Shown here in pieces: positions 55,165 to 64,000 of a stretch of DNA of 64,000 nt. The DNA is from Ascarosepion bandense (lineage: Eukaryota; Mollusca; Cephalopoda; Sepiida; Sepiidae): contig JBBBDQ010000443.1 in the NCBI GenBank assembly GCA_037127315.1, positions 995,001 through 1,059,000 of the forward strand, read 5' to 3'. The notes beneath the pieces are model-generated. The model did not search any database. It had not been told where the DNA came from and was given only the letters and a program-made list of their open reading frames with translations. Numbering within the stretch: position 1 is the first letter of the stretch; every line of letters starts with the position of its first letter. Position numbers and translations under genes: made by a program.

Positions 55165-55715
55165 ATCTGTAATGTGATAGATCCCGACTTGGCAGCTCAG
55201 ATACAGTCACTTTCTCACTGGTACAATGTAGCTTCCCTGTGTCTCTTCTACCGATACTTTCATGGCTTCTGCTCCAATGAACTTATCTCACTGGTGCCCC
55301 CTATATATAAATTTACTCGAGCCACAAGATTAGCAACTAGGTCCCACCCTTTTACTGTGGAACCAATAAATTGTAAATGAGTTCTACTCCAACAGCTTCT
55401 TTTCTCACACTTCCCGCCTGTGGAATTCCCTTCCATTTACTTGCTTCTCCGACAGCTACAATCTCCAAGAATTTAAATGTAAAGTCAATTGTCATCACCT
55501 ATCTCACTAACCTTCATCCTCCCTCTCATGCTCCTTTCTCCATCCACTCTACTCTCATCAGTATTCTCATCCTTCTCTTGCCCACTTCCTGACAATATAT
55601 ACTTCCCTATAATCAATCACTCTTTCTCATAACTTTTTTCCTATGTAAGCTCTTGCAAAACAGTGGCAATAAAATGCCTTGCTTGAGGTGATATGATTAT
55701 AAAAAAAAAAACTGC
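55165..55715 (+). pseudogene. LINE-B 3' part, second copy
   Basis: Plus frames: IDPDLAAQIQSLSHWYNVAS, LFYRYFHGFCSNELISLVP, YKFTRATRLATRSHPFTVEP, a stop after NCK, SNSFFSH in the next frame, then 'cgcctgtggaattcccttcc'. The 3' tail 'cagtggcaataaaatgcctt' and 'gaggtgatatgattataaaa'. Nearly the same as 18290-18822, suggesting a recent common source. Confidence 0.85.
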
Positions 55716-55732
55716 AGAGTAAACTTGTGTGA

Positions 55733-55932
55733 TTTTTTTTTTTTTTTTTTTTTTAATCATATCACCCCGAGCAAGGCGGTAACGCCACTCATGTACAGGG
55801 GGCTACGTAAGAGGGAGAAGATTGGAAAAAAGAAAGCCGGAAACCACATCCTAAACAGGAAACAAGGGATGAGCCTCTACACCTGTTCAATAGACATGGG
55901 TGGAGTGTGAACCAGTCTATTTACTCCAATTG
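55733..55932 (-). mobile_element. SINE-C copy
   Basis: Poly-T, 'atcaccccgagcaaggcgg', 'aggcggtaacgccactcatg', 'gtgtgaaccagtctat', and the end 'ttactccaattgg'. Lies head-on to the LINE-B tail 18 bp away. Confidence 0.9.
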
Positions 55933-56210
55933 GAGGAAAAAAAAAGTAACTTACTAAGTTTTAACTTAGTTAAAGTCCAGTCAAAGAAATTTCTGCTAAA
56001 AACAAAATCAATCCTTCAATTAGGCATGAAGTTTTTAAAATTAAGTAAAAAAAAAATTTAGGCATAAGCGAACAAAAAACAAACATGGCTTACTTTTAAT
56101 GATTCAAGTCATGATTCCATGCTTGCTGCCAGTCAGTTGAAAGAAAGTAATTTTTAACTTTTTGGACAGAGAATGATGATGAATTTAAAATGTTTTCTTG
56201 GACATTTGGT
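55933..56210. other. No gene seen
   Basis: AT-rich spacer. Confidence 0.4.
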
Positions 56211-56565
56211 TTACATTATTTACACTATTTTCATTGGGACTATTGTCCTCATCTTTATTGACATAATAATTGTGAGTTCTATCCCTACACCAGGCAGTCT
56301 GTACTTGAACTCAGTGAAAACAGGGTGAACAATAACTGTGTAGTACTAAAAATAAAAGCTAGACGAGATATGCTTAGATATGGGCAGTGGAATGAGAACA
56401 GTCTACCACTATAGATTAAATAAAGGGTTTAGTTTAGATTTCCCTGTATGTTATCTAGATTGATATATGCCTGATGAATAGCGGAGTGCATAAAGGTCGA
56501 AGCATTGTGATAACAACAAAGATGAGGACAATAGTGTGAGTGTAAATAGTGTAAGTAATAACTCC
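56211..56565. repeat. Inverted repeat around 245 bp
   Basis: 56211-56266 ('tttacactattttcattggg', 'actattgtcctcatctttat') is an approximate reverse complement of 56509-56565 ('aaagatgaggacaatagtgt', 'gtgtaaatagtgtaag'). The spacer holds CTGATGA at 56471-56477 followed by GTCGAAG at 56496, as in PLE termini. Confidence 0.65.
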
Positions 56566-57462
56566 CCATTCTAGAAATTCAGATAAAAATCTTTGTACAT
56601 GTTTTTTTTTTTATCAGAATTTATGGCCTCTAAAAATATCGTACAAATTTTGTATTAGTTTTTATACTTAAAGTATTATCTCTCTTTTGTTTCTGATCTA
56701 TAAGGAAATGAATGCAACAAAGATGGAATTTAAACTATGGATTAAATAGCAGAGTAAACATGTCTTTCTAGCCTTGATTGGAACTAGTCTATTAGATAGA
56801 CAATCCAGAATTAAAAACCAGTCAGTTGTGGAGCTTGTAACTTATTAACTACAGAGACAACAACAACAATGCCGAGTGTGGTGAGGTGGTGGCTGTATGT
56901 TCCAAGGGGAAGTTTAAGTAAATTTGATTGATTAATTTCTAATCATTGCTATCTATTCATTACTGTAGATCAACAGTCTGACTAAAGTTGCTATAAAAAG
57001 CAGCCAAAAAAACTGAAAAATAAATAATAGTCCAAATCAATAACAGTAGTTGTAGTAGTTTTACGCTTATCCTATTTTTACTTGACCTATTAATAAAGCA
57101 TTGACACAGAGTGATTAATTACATTGAATTCTAGACCTTTTGTTCATTTTCCGAAAAAAAATATCTACATTTTTGTATCTCTTGTCCCTGGACTATCATT
57201 GAGGATTCTCAACTAAATGATGCACTTCTGACACAGGAAGAGATACTCACCTTTGTTTGGCTTCTTCATTTCATCAATCTAACATCTCAGTCAATATAGG
57301 TTATTGATCAGTCGTGAAATGTTGATCACAGTTGGTAGATTTTATTAAGCATTGTCAACGTTTTCACAGTAAAATTTTATTAACCAACGAATGCTAGTAT
57401 AAATCATCAGCATATATTCTTATTAGTGAGTTTTAATTTATAATCACTACTAATCATTTGAT
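56566..57462. other. No gene seen; SINE-D scrap
   Basis: 56725-56830 has 'ggattaaatagcagagtaaa' and 'aattaaaaaccagtcagttg', a SINE-D remnant. Remainder unassigned. Confidence 0.4.
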
Positions 57463-57680
57463 TAATTTTTTAATCATTTCATCTCAAGCAAGGCAATAAT
57501 GCTGTTAAGATTCAAGGGGTTACTGAGGAGAGGTGAAAGAGAATAAGTCGACAAAAACTTTCAGGAGAAAGAACAAGAAACCCAATTCTAAACAAGAGAC
57601 AAAGGATAAACCTCTACTCTGGTCCAAAAGATGAAGTAAAACTGTAAACTGGGCAATAAGTGAATCTATCTACTATTGAA
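57463..57680 (-). mobile_element. SINE-C relic
   Basis: 'atttcatctcaagcaaggca', 'agacaaaggataaacctcta', 'aactgggcaataagtgaatc', 'tatctactattgaaaaa'. The oldest-looking SINE-C here. Confidence 0.75.
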
Positions 57681-57719
57681 AAAAAAATTTTAAATAAAGT
57701 TTTGGAGTGTAGGTAAAGA

Positions 57720-58420
57720 TATTTTTCTTCATTATGTTCTGTGTCCTTTCAGGATGTATACAATCATGGACCTCTACTTAACGTATCCCTTGTCATTCTT
57801 AACACTTTTCGTGTTGGTATCTCTTCTACACCCTGCTCTGCCATCCACTTGCTCAAACCCATCAAGTATGTCTTACTTTGCTTTCTCTGTCTCTCTTTCC
57901 CAGTGTCGCGTGAGTATTAGATTCTCCAAGCCCTCCTTTCTCATTATTTAATTCAAATTCATGTATTCAGATAGGGACAGTTAATTATGTTACTTCTTCT
58001 ATGTACCCTGTCCTATCGGGATGTAGGCGATCATGGTTCTCCACGTCTCCCTATCCCTGGTGGCTCTTAGTATGTTTTCTTCTGTTACACCTCACAATCC
58101 CAGATCCGTCATCCACCTGATCAGGCCCTTCCAATATGTTATCTGCTGCCTTCCTCTGTCTCTTTTTCCTTCTATGTGGCCTGTCAGTATCGGGTTCTCC
58201 AAGCCCTCCTTCCTCATTGCATGTCCCAGGAACTTCAGTTGTCTCTTCCTGATGCTCACTATTAATTTTCTTTTCGTTTCCATTCTCTCCAACTCCTCAT
58301 CATTGCTCGCATGCTCAGTCTACGATATCTGCAGCATCCTTCTGTAGAACCACATTTCTGCTGCTTCAAGTTTTTTCCTCATCTTCGATGATATTGTCCA
58401 GAATTATGTAACTGCCGTTC
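57720..58420 (-). pseudogene. LINE-C C-terminal region with partial duplication
   Basis: Minus frame 58292-58092: MERMETKRKLIVSI, RQLKFLGHAMRKEGLENPIL, GHIEGKRDRGRQQITYWKGL; upstream 58420-58300 has the FYRRMLQIS*TEHASNDEE block. The 3' end (58020) is followed by a second, shorter copy at 57950-57725 that starts again at 'NEKGGLGE'-equivalent and ends with 'aggatgtatacaatcatgg'. Closely related to 48212-48620. Confidence 0.8.
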
Positions 58421-58690
58421 CTTAATGAATTTTAACTACTTATTTACCTTTTTAATATGGTCTAATCTATTCAAAATTAAAAAAAAAAGCATAAGAAAAC
58501 TAAATTATCATTTAAGCAATTTTATTTTTAAAGACTGGGAAGAGGAAAAAGTTAATACATATTTTATAACATTAGTTTTCCATAATGTTATTCTCAAGGA
58601 AACTTTTGGTAACTCGTTATTAGTGAGTTATATTTCGGCATCTTCACATAAAGTCAATGTACTAAAGAAATTCTTTGAATAATACACAGT
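58421..58690. other. No gene seen
   Basis: AT-rich spacer. Confidence 0.4.
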
Positions 58691-58996
58691 AATATTGTGG
58701 TGCACTGGATATCAGCTTGGAATGAGAAATTGGGGAGCTGAGTTCAAATTCCAGTTGAATTTCTTGCATTCACTTTTGTGCAAATATCCTTGGGAAAGGT
58801 ATTAATCCATCTCGTCCCTCCAGTTATGGGTTAAATAACAGGACAGATTGGGTTCTAAAGCCTTGGGTGGCAACCAGTCTACCGCAGAAAGCAATGGCAA
58901 CCTACTGTAGGATAATCTTTTGCCCAGTCAGTCATGTCTCTTTCAAGACATGATCGCCCAAGCGTGTATCACATATGGCACATAACTGCCTGAATA
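58691..58996 (+). mobile_element. SINE-D copy
   Basis: 'attgtggtgcactggatatc' (A-box-like), 'gagctgagttcaaattccag' (B-box-like), 'cttgggaaaggtattaatcc', 'atgggttaaataacaggaca', 'agtctaccgcagaaagcaat', 'catgtctctttcaagacatg' hairpin near the end. Full length; the tail 'aactgcctgaatac' has lost the usual CAGTCAG repeats. Confidence 0.9.
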
Positions 58997-59239
58997 CTTT
59001 TGGAATAATTCTCTCAAGTAATTCACTCAGAAACAATCTCTTCAATGACGCACAACAAAGAATGCACTCAGACTTCTGTCTAAGTGATTTATATACTAAA
59101 TACTTATGATCATGTGATGCCAGTAACACAATTTGTTCAATGGTTATGTTTGTTGCCTGGAGAACAGTGTTCAACCACACATGTCAGTATTGACACTTTC
59201 TTTTTACATAACACCTCCCCTTCTGTGCTGACTTTCCTC

Positions 59240-60116
59240 TAAAATCTGTATATTTTTAGTGTTGGTTCCACAGTTAAGAATTCTGTCAGTGTGTTTTTTT
59301 GTTTTCTTTTTTTTTTTGCCATGTCGCCATAGTTCATTAAAATTATTGGTAGTGTAGATATGTTGAATGTACCGTATAATACTTCCATGGGAACTTCTAG
59401 CCTGGGACTTTCCAAATGAGTGTGTCTATGTATTAACTGATTCAGATGACGTATATAATCCACCTGGTCCCTGCACCATGCAAGTCATTCGACCAATTCG
59501 TTTTTAGCCACGCCATCTTTCCAAAATTCTTTTCTCCTTTGGTACATTTTAAAAAATATCTGTTCTCCTGGGTTAAAGTAATTATTTACAGAGATATTCC
59601 TTGATCTTTTTGCCTTCCATTCAGATAGTATTTTGTTGAATTTTTCTGGCGAACATCAATTCTATCAACAACATTCCAGATCTGGTGTTAGAATTTGGTG
59701 TAATTCTGAAAACACTTAGAAGTTGCTGATTTAAGAGACCTTTCGAACATGTTAACAAAGCATTCTGCTTGTCTGTTCGATCTTGGGTGATACAAGGGCA
59801 TTGTAATACATTGTATTTGTAAGAACTTGCAGAATAACTTGAATTCACTAAATGTGAACTGTCCTGTTGTCTGGCACAATGGCATCAGGTATGCCAAACC
59901 TTGCAAAGATTTTATGCAAGAAATTTATTTCCAACATGGTAGCTGGTCTTCTGCATTTCAATATTTCAGGTTACTTGGTATAACTACTGACCACCACCAG
60001 ATAATATGCTTTATTCAACAGCCAAGCAAAATCTAGATGTGACTGGAACCAGAGAATGTCGGTTTCTGGCCAAAGTTGAAATTTAATTAGTTGGGTCTTT
60101 GCTGCCAGAGTACAAC

Positions 60117-60147
<31 letters not shown>

Positions 60148-60640
60148 GTCTTCATCCATTTTTTGGCCAGTAAGTGTAACATCTTATTAGGGATTTCATC
60201 CTAGAAATTTCTGGATGACCAATGTGGAATTTTCTGGATGACCAATGTGGAATTCTTTTAACATGAGTTTTCAAATTGATGTTGGAATTACAACTTTATC
60301 AGCGTACATCATTAGACCATCACATATTGAAAATGTGTTACTTTCATTTACTTTTCTATTTTTGACTTTACATGCAATTTGATCCTTCATTTTTGATATG
60401 AAGTTGCCTTCCCATAACTTAAGTTTATTTCTTTTAGAGCTATAGTCAACTCTCTTAAGGTATTATGTAAGACATTTTTAATTTCATTTTCAGCCTTTAT
60501 TGCTATAATCACTGTATCTTCAAGTGGTTTGCCAAATTTTGGAATTAAGCGAGACAGTCTATCAGCATAACTTAATTTCTTCAATTGTAAAAATTACATT
60601 TTATAGTTGTAATCTAGCTTTGCAGTCTATTTGCTACATG
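59240..60640 (-). pseudogene. Ty3/gypsy LTR retrotransposon: end of RNase H and integrase
   Basis: Minus strand, from right to left: YADRLSRLIPKFGKPLEDTV (end of RNase H, family NADALSRL), then a zinc-binding integrase start (VVIPTSI, KEFHIGHPEN with a 25-bp duplication at 60206-60256, a poly-T insertion). The catalytic core follows: HLDFAWLLNKAYYLVVV with the first Asp, one stop where Trp is usual, FARFGIPDAIVPDN with the second Asp. After a frame change come FSEFKLFCKFLQIQ and LYHPRSNRQAECF (Glu present). The C-terminal part is FNPGEQIFFKMYQ..KEFWKDG and VDYIRHLNQLIHRH. All three integrase acid residues can be seen, but stops and frameshifts prevent a product. Confidence 0.85.
60118..60143. 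repeat. Poly-T tract
   Basis: T run inside the gypsy relic. Confidence 0.9.
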
Positions 60641-60885
60641 TGTGGGAACACCATTTTTTTTAACTATATTGTTGGAATCTAAAATGGTTAACGAATGAGA
60701 AATAACTACAACAGAGGTTAGAAAATTAAATAGTAATTTTTATAACATCAACAAAATACAATATTCACAAGCTGCATGAAGTAGCTAACCACTGCTAGTT
60801 GTGAACTGCTAGACAGCAATATAACCCCTATCACAATAGTGTCCAATGTATTTATGAGGAGTGGGACATACCCATTAATATTCAT

Positions 60886-60925
<40 letters not shown>

Positions 60926-61029
60926 TGTATTTTGGCAGCATTTTTTCATTAATGCAGGTTTCATTTAATAATATAGACAAGTTTTGTCTATTAATTTTGT
61001 GTAGGATCCGTTCTTACCGTTTGATATAC
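60641..61029. other. No gene seen; (TA)n at 60888-60922
   Basis: Unassigned apart from the AT microsatellite. Confidence 0.5.
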
Positions 61030-61860
61030 TTGGTGATATCGTTGAAAGACAACAAAAAATCACAGTAATTGTTGATTTTTTTATCGGGTCTAAACTTTCA
61101 GCTCACATAAGCCATTATCAAAGAATAAATATTAACACACAGTAAACATAGAACATTTAAGTTATTAACAATAAAGAGAATTAAATTGAAGAGACAAGTC
61201 CATCCCTACCATGGCAGATGGCCGCAGACAGTGACAAAATGGTGGCATTGTGGTCCCAGATCCGATTACAGGCATTTGAGTATGCTAGTTGAGATATCAA
61301 AATTTATCGTATTCAAACCAGGTTTAAGTTGTTTAATGCAGATAGCTTCCAGGATTTTGAGTTTCTGTTTATTATTTTCTTGTCTAAGTATATATGTGTT
61401 ATCAACAAGCGTTTTTCTGAGAAGTGTGCGTTCATAACCGTGTTGTTTTAAATGTCAGAATATATTTGAATTTTCATTTAAGTGCAACATAAGATGCCGT
61501 GAGAGCAAATTTATAGTATGGCCAATGTAGATATTATTTTGTTTGTTAGAGATACATTCTCAAAAGGGATATTTGAATTTATAAACTACATTGATTTTTT
61601 GCAAATCGTTAACGGTGGGAGAAGAGTCGTTGTGGATGAATGAATTGGATGTAGTGGATTTAGCATAATATATGATAAACTTAACTCTTTTGTTAGGGTC
61701 TGTCAGAGAAATATTATTTTTTATGAGTTTTTTAGAATATTTTCATCTAGTTGGTAGTTGGAGTGCATCTGGCTAAGATATAAGAGAGTGATATGTTTGG
61801 GATTGGTTGGGCTAGTATCATGTGTTATTTTTTCGTGAATTTTGTCATCATTGCTAAGTT
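61030..61860 (-). pseudogene. Penelope-like element 3: linker and GIY-YIG nuclease
   Basis: Minus frames: ITLLYLSQMHSNYQLDENIL, DPNKRVKFIIYY, then VVYKFKYPF (GIY side), NIYIGHTINLLSRHLMLHL (YIG and Arg region), HLKQHGYERTLLRKT, KLKILEAICIKQLKPGLN (metal-binding Glu region). One stop splits the part after NENSNIF. The 3' UTR at about 61090-61110 contains TTGATAATGGCTT...AGCTGAAAG, reminiscent of the terminal hammerhead-like motif. The linker Cys region is reduced to PF*EC. Confidence 0.8.
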
Positions 61861-61864
61861 CATA

Positions 61865-62290
61865 AGTGAATTTTAAGACTGTAATTTAAGTTCACTTATA
61901 AACTTAGCAATGATAACAAAATTCCCTTCCTTGACATACTAATTAACACTGAGGACAATAAATTCACTATCTCACCGTATAAAAAAACCCACTAACAAAA
62001 GTCCTTCCACACTAAATTATATTAGCAAATGCCCCCACTATTACAAAATAGCCATTATAAAAAATGTACTACATCGTGCAAAAACCAATTCATCTACAAA
62101 ACGGATCTTCCACAGTGAACTAAAAAACATAAAACAGACACTCATCAACAATAATTTTCCCAACTACATAGTTGATGCACAAATACGACATTTTCTTAAA
62201 AACCATAACACTGTTACAGACTATAAAATTTTTAACTAATCCAACATGTGGAGGGGAGATTCATGCCATTATCACAGAACAAAATGCCAT
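61865..62290 (+). pseudogene. Penelope-like element 3: inverted RT segment
   Basis: Plus frame: FTYKLSNDNKIPFLDILIN, TEDNKFTISPYKKTH, then in shifted frames 'HRAKTNSSTKRIFHSELKNI' and NNFPNYIVDAQIRHFLKN, the region between RT motif D/E and the linker. It is in the opposite orientation to 61030-61860 and shares the FTYELSND stretch with it, giving the 34-bp inverted overlap at 61837-61924. Confidence 0.8.
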
Positions 62291-62311
62291 TAACACATGT
62301 CGTGTATCAAA

Positions 62312-62510
62312 GTCAGTCAGTTAAATGCCATATGTGATACACACTTTGGGCGATCATGTCTTGAAAGAGACATGACTGAGTGGGCACAAGATTATCCTGC
62401 AGTAGGTTGCCATTCCTTTCTGCAGTAGATTGGTTGCCAGCCAAGGCTATAGAACACAATCTGTCCTATTTGACTGATAGCTAGAAAGGGAAGAGATGTA
62501 TTATATTATT
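62312..62510 (-). mobile_element. SINE-D copy, 5'-truncated
   Basis: 'agtcagttaaatgccatatg', 'catgtcttgaaagagacatg', 'gcagtaggttgccattcctt', 'ctatagaacacaatctgtcc'. The tRNA-like head is missing (ends near 'gaagagatgtatta'). Confidence 0.85.
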
Positions 62511-62616
62511 AAGCAGTAATTAGTGGGGAATCAGTTTATTATTTCATAACAATATAAAACCGACCCCCCACTTTATACCCAGTAGAAATGTTTATCATGT
62601 TTTCAACTATTATATT
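62511..62616. other. Short spacer, no gene seen
   Basis: Between two SINE-D copies. Confidence 0.4.
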
Positions 62617-62850
62617 CAGTCAGTTAAGTGCCATACGTGATACACGCTTTGGGTGATCATGTCTCGAAAGAGACATGACTGACTGGGCAGAAGATTATCC
62701 CATAGTAGGTTGCCATTGCTTTCTGCAGTAGACTGGTTGCCAGCCAAAGCTATAGAACCCAGTCTGTTCTATTATTTAACCCATAAGTACAGGGAAGAGA
62801 TGGATTAATACCTTTCCCAAGGGTATCTGTGCATAAGTGAATGTAAGTGT
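62617..62850 (-). mobile_element. SINE-D copy, 5'-truncated
   Basis: 'cagtcagttaagtgccatac', 'catgtctcgaaagagacatg', 'gaacccagtctgttctatta', 'atacctttcccaagggtatc', ends 'cataagtgaatgtaa'. The head is absent. Confidence 0.9.
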
Positions 62851-62879
62851 ATCAAAGTAAGGAACTTATTTTCCTTTGC

Positions 62880-63360
62880 ACAAGATGTAAATCACTCTGA
62901 CTTGCTTGCTTCTATGTAATTGTTCACCACAGTGTCCAACAAGTCAAACTTAGAAAAAAGTTTTCCCTCTTTTAGTTTGGTAAAAATTTCTTCCAAACTT
63001 AGAAACGAGTAATTATAATTTTGTAAGCTTTCATTAAACCCTGTTGAGAAATCAGCACATACATAGATTTCATTATTCTTTTTCTTCACATAAACAGTCA
63101 GTGACGCCTATTCAGAGTAGTCTACTTTGGAAACGACCCCTAATTATTCTACCCTTTCCAATTCTTTATTGAATGGATTTAATGCTGCAAAGGTTACACA
63201 CCTTTTCTGTTTGAATATTGGTGTTGCATATAAGTTCAAAATTTGCCTTTGCTTTTGTGCACATGCCAAGACCTGAAAAAAGACTTCTGGGAACTTGCTA
63301 ATTATTTCAATTTTGAATTTTTCTGTTGTCGTACTAGCACTTGTGGTGACAATATTTACT
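62880..63360 (-). pseudogene. Ty3/gypsy reverse transcriptase, N-terminal part
   Basis: Minus strand: LNPFNKELERVE*LGVVSKV, DYSE*ASLTVYVKKKNNEIY (family form LEKLGVISPVxYSEWASPTVYVKKK), CADFSTGFNESLQNYNYSF, SLEEIFTKLKEGKLFSKFDLLD, which holds the first RT Asp in FSKxDL. After this the frame is lost (VVNNYIEASKSE in place of AYLQI). Upstream, FPEVFFQVLACAQKQ is the typical region before the RT. With 59240-60640 it forms one element interrupted by PLE 3 and SINE-Ds. Confidence 0.85.
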
Positions 63361-64000
63361 TAGTTGCACAATGAATTGATTGGCAGGTTCCAAATATTAA
63401 ATAAGGAAATACCATCTGTTCCCAATAAATTTGTTGTATTTTTTTAACACAAATACCACTGCTGCTGTTGCTTTTTATTTTTATTTTTTTTTTTATAAAA
63501 AGTAACGGTTCTTGAATTTGCATGAAATTAGAAATACTTTGAGTGGTGAGGATTGGAGGTATCTTGTTTGATGGGCAGTGTTGATACGATAACCAACTGC
63601 TCATTTTAATAAGGGTATCTTTAGATAAGAGAAGAGTGAAGATGAAGATAGCAGCAGCACTGGTATGTGTGTGTGTGTGTGTGTGTGCACATGCATGTAC
63701 ATGTTGTGCAGTATGAATGAAATTGAGCAACAGGAGGAAAGGTTGCTAAAGTCAGTCCAGCAGGATTGGTTTTGTTTTGCTTCAAAATAAAATAAGAGAG
63801 AAACCAGTCAAGGAACCAGAAAATTACTGTCTAAAGACTTGGATTTTAGACAAGACCAGTTGGTCTCAATAATATTGTTTTAATACCCACTTCCTATTTA
63901 TTTTGGTTTGCACAAAACTGAGTGATGCCATGCCCAGTAGAGGTACACATAATTGGTACATATAAACACGGCAGTACCAACATTTCGAGCATAACTGATT
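63361..64000. other. No gene seen; (GT)n at 63664-63688
   Basis: Contains the GT tract and T/A runs near 63476-63495. A 124-codon minus ORF across it owes its length to the low-complexity sequence. Confidence 0.45.
63664..63688. repeat. (GT)n microsatellite
   Basis: GT dinucleotide tract. Confidence 0.95.

Noticed and set aside
61186..61437. 83-codon plus-strand ORF
   Set aside because: Antisense shadow of the PLE GIY-YIG nuclease on the minus strand.
63356..63730. 124-codon minus-strand ORF
   Set aside because: Crosses a GT microsatellite (His/Thr repeat) and A/T runs and overlaps the gypsy RT edge.

Overview
This 64 kb window looks like AT-rich, intron- or intergenic-type DNA from an animal genome. 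I infer a mollusc, most likely a cephalopod such as an octopus. The grounds are the density of degenerate retroelements, long TA/CA microsatellites, poly-T tracts, tRNA- and 5S-derived SINEs, Penelope-like elements, mariners and Helitrons, and the complete lack of any bacterial-style gene layout. The species call is an inference from repeat style, not a database match. I found no host protein-coding gene, no functional tRNA or rRNA gene, no CRISPR array and no intact transposon; almost every recognisable coding stretch is a broken transposable-element relic. Family labels (LINE-A/B/C, SINE-C/D/E) are my own.

Layout. 0-10 kb: LINE-A relic with a 110-bp tandem triplication, an unexplained GC-richer ORF, a perfect-looking 47-bp-arm hairpin, SINE-C and SINE-E copies, and a mariner relic carrying an internal duplication. 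10-20 kb: several LINE-A pieces, a LINE-C piece, a non-autonomous Helitron, a composite 5S/SINE-D and a LINE-B 3' end. 20-30 kb: SINE-C, a second composite 5S/SINE-D, tandem duplications, a Penelope-like element (RT plus GIY-YIG nuclease) ending in a hammerhead-like motif, and a 99-bp minisatellite. 30-45 kb: LINE-A split by a SINE-D with clear target-site duplication, a permuted LINE-A, three or four Helitron copies, a second Penelope-like element, a roughly 520-bp fold-back element, a PLE-terminus-like hairpin, and a Helitron inserted in a dispersed repeat. 45-58 kb: LINE-C interrupted by SINE-D, a mariner transposase lacking its third catalytic Asp, a third 5S/SINE-D, LINE-B with a four-unit 225-bp tandem array, a second LINE-B, SINE-C. 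58-64 kb: SINE-D copies, a Ty3/gypsy relic interrupted by an inverted-junction Penelope-like element and SINE-Ds.

How the parts relate. The SINEs appear to be parasites of the LINEs: SINE-C carries the same 3' tail as LINE-B. SINE-D occurs alone or fused behind a complete 5S rRNA-like head with pol III internal promoter boxes. Nested insertions (SINE-D in LINE-A, SINE-D in LINE-C, Helitron in a dispersed repeat, PLE and SINE-D within gypsy) give a relative chronology. The most noteworthy items are the 5S+tRNA composite SINE family, the hammerhead-like motif at the PLE end, and the long fold-back element near 40.9 kb.
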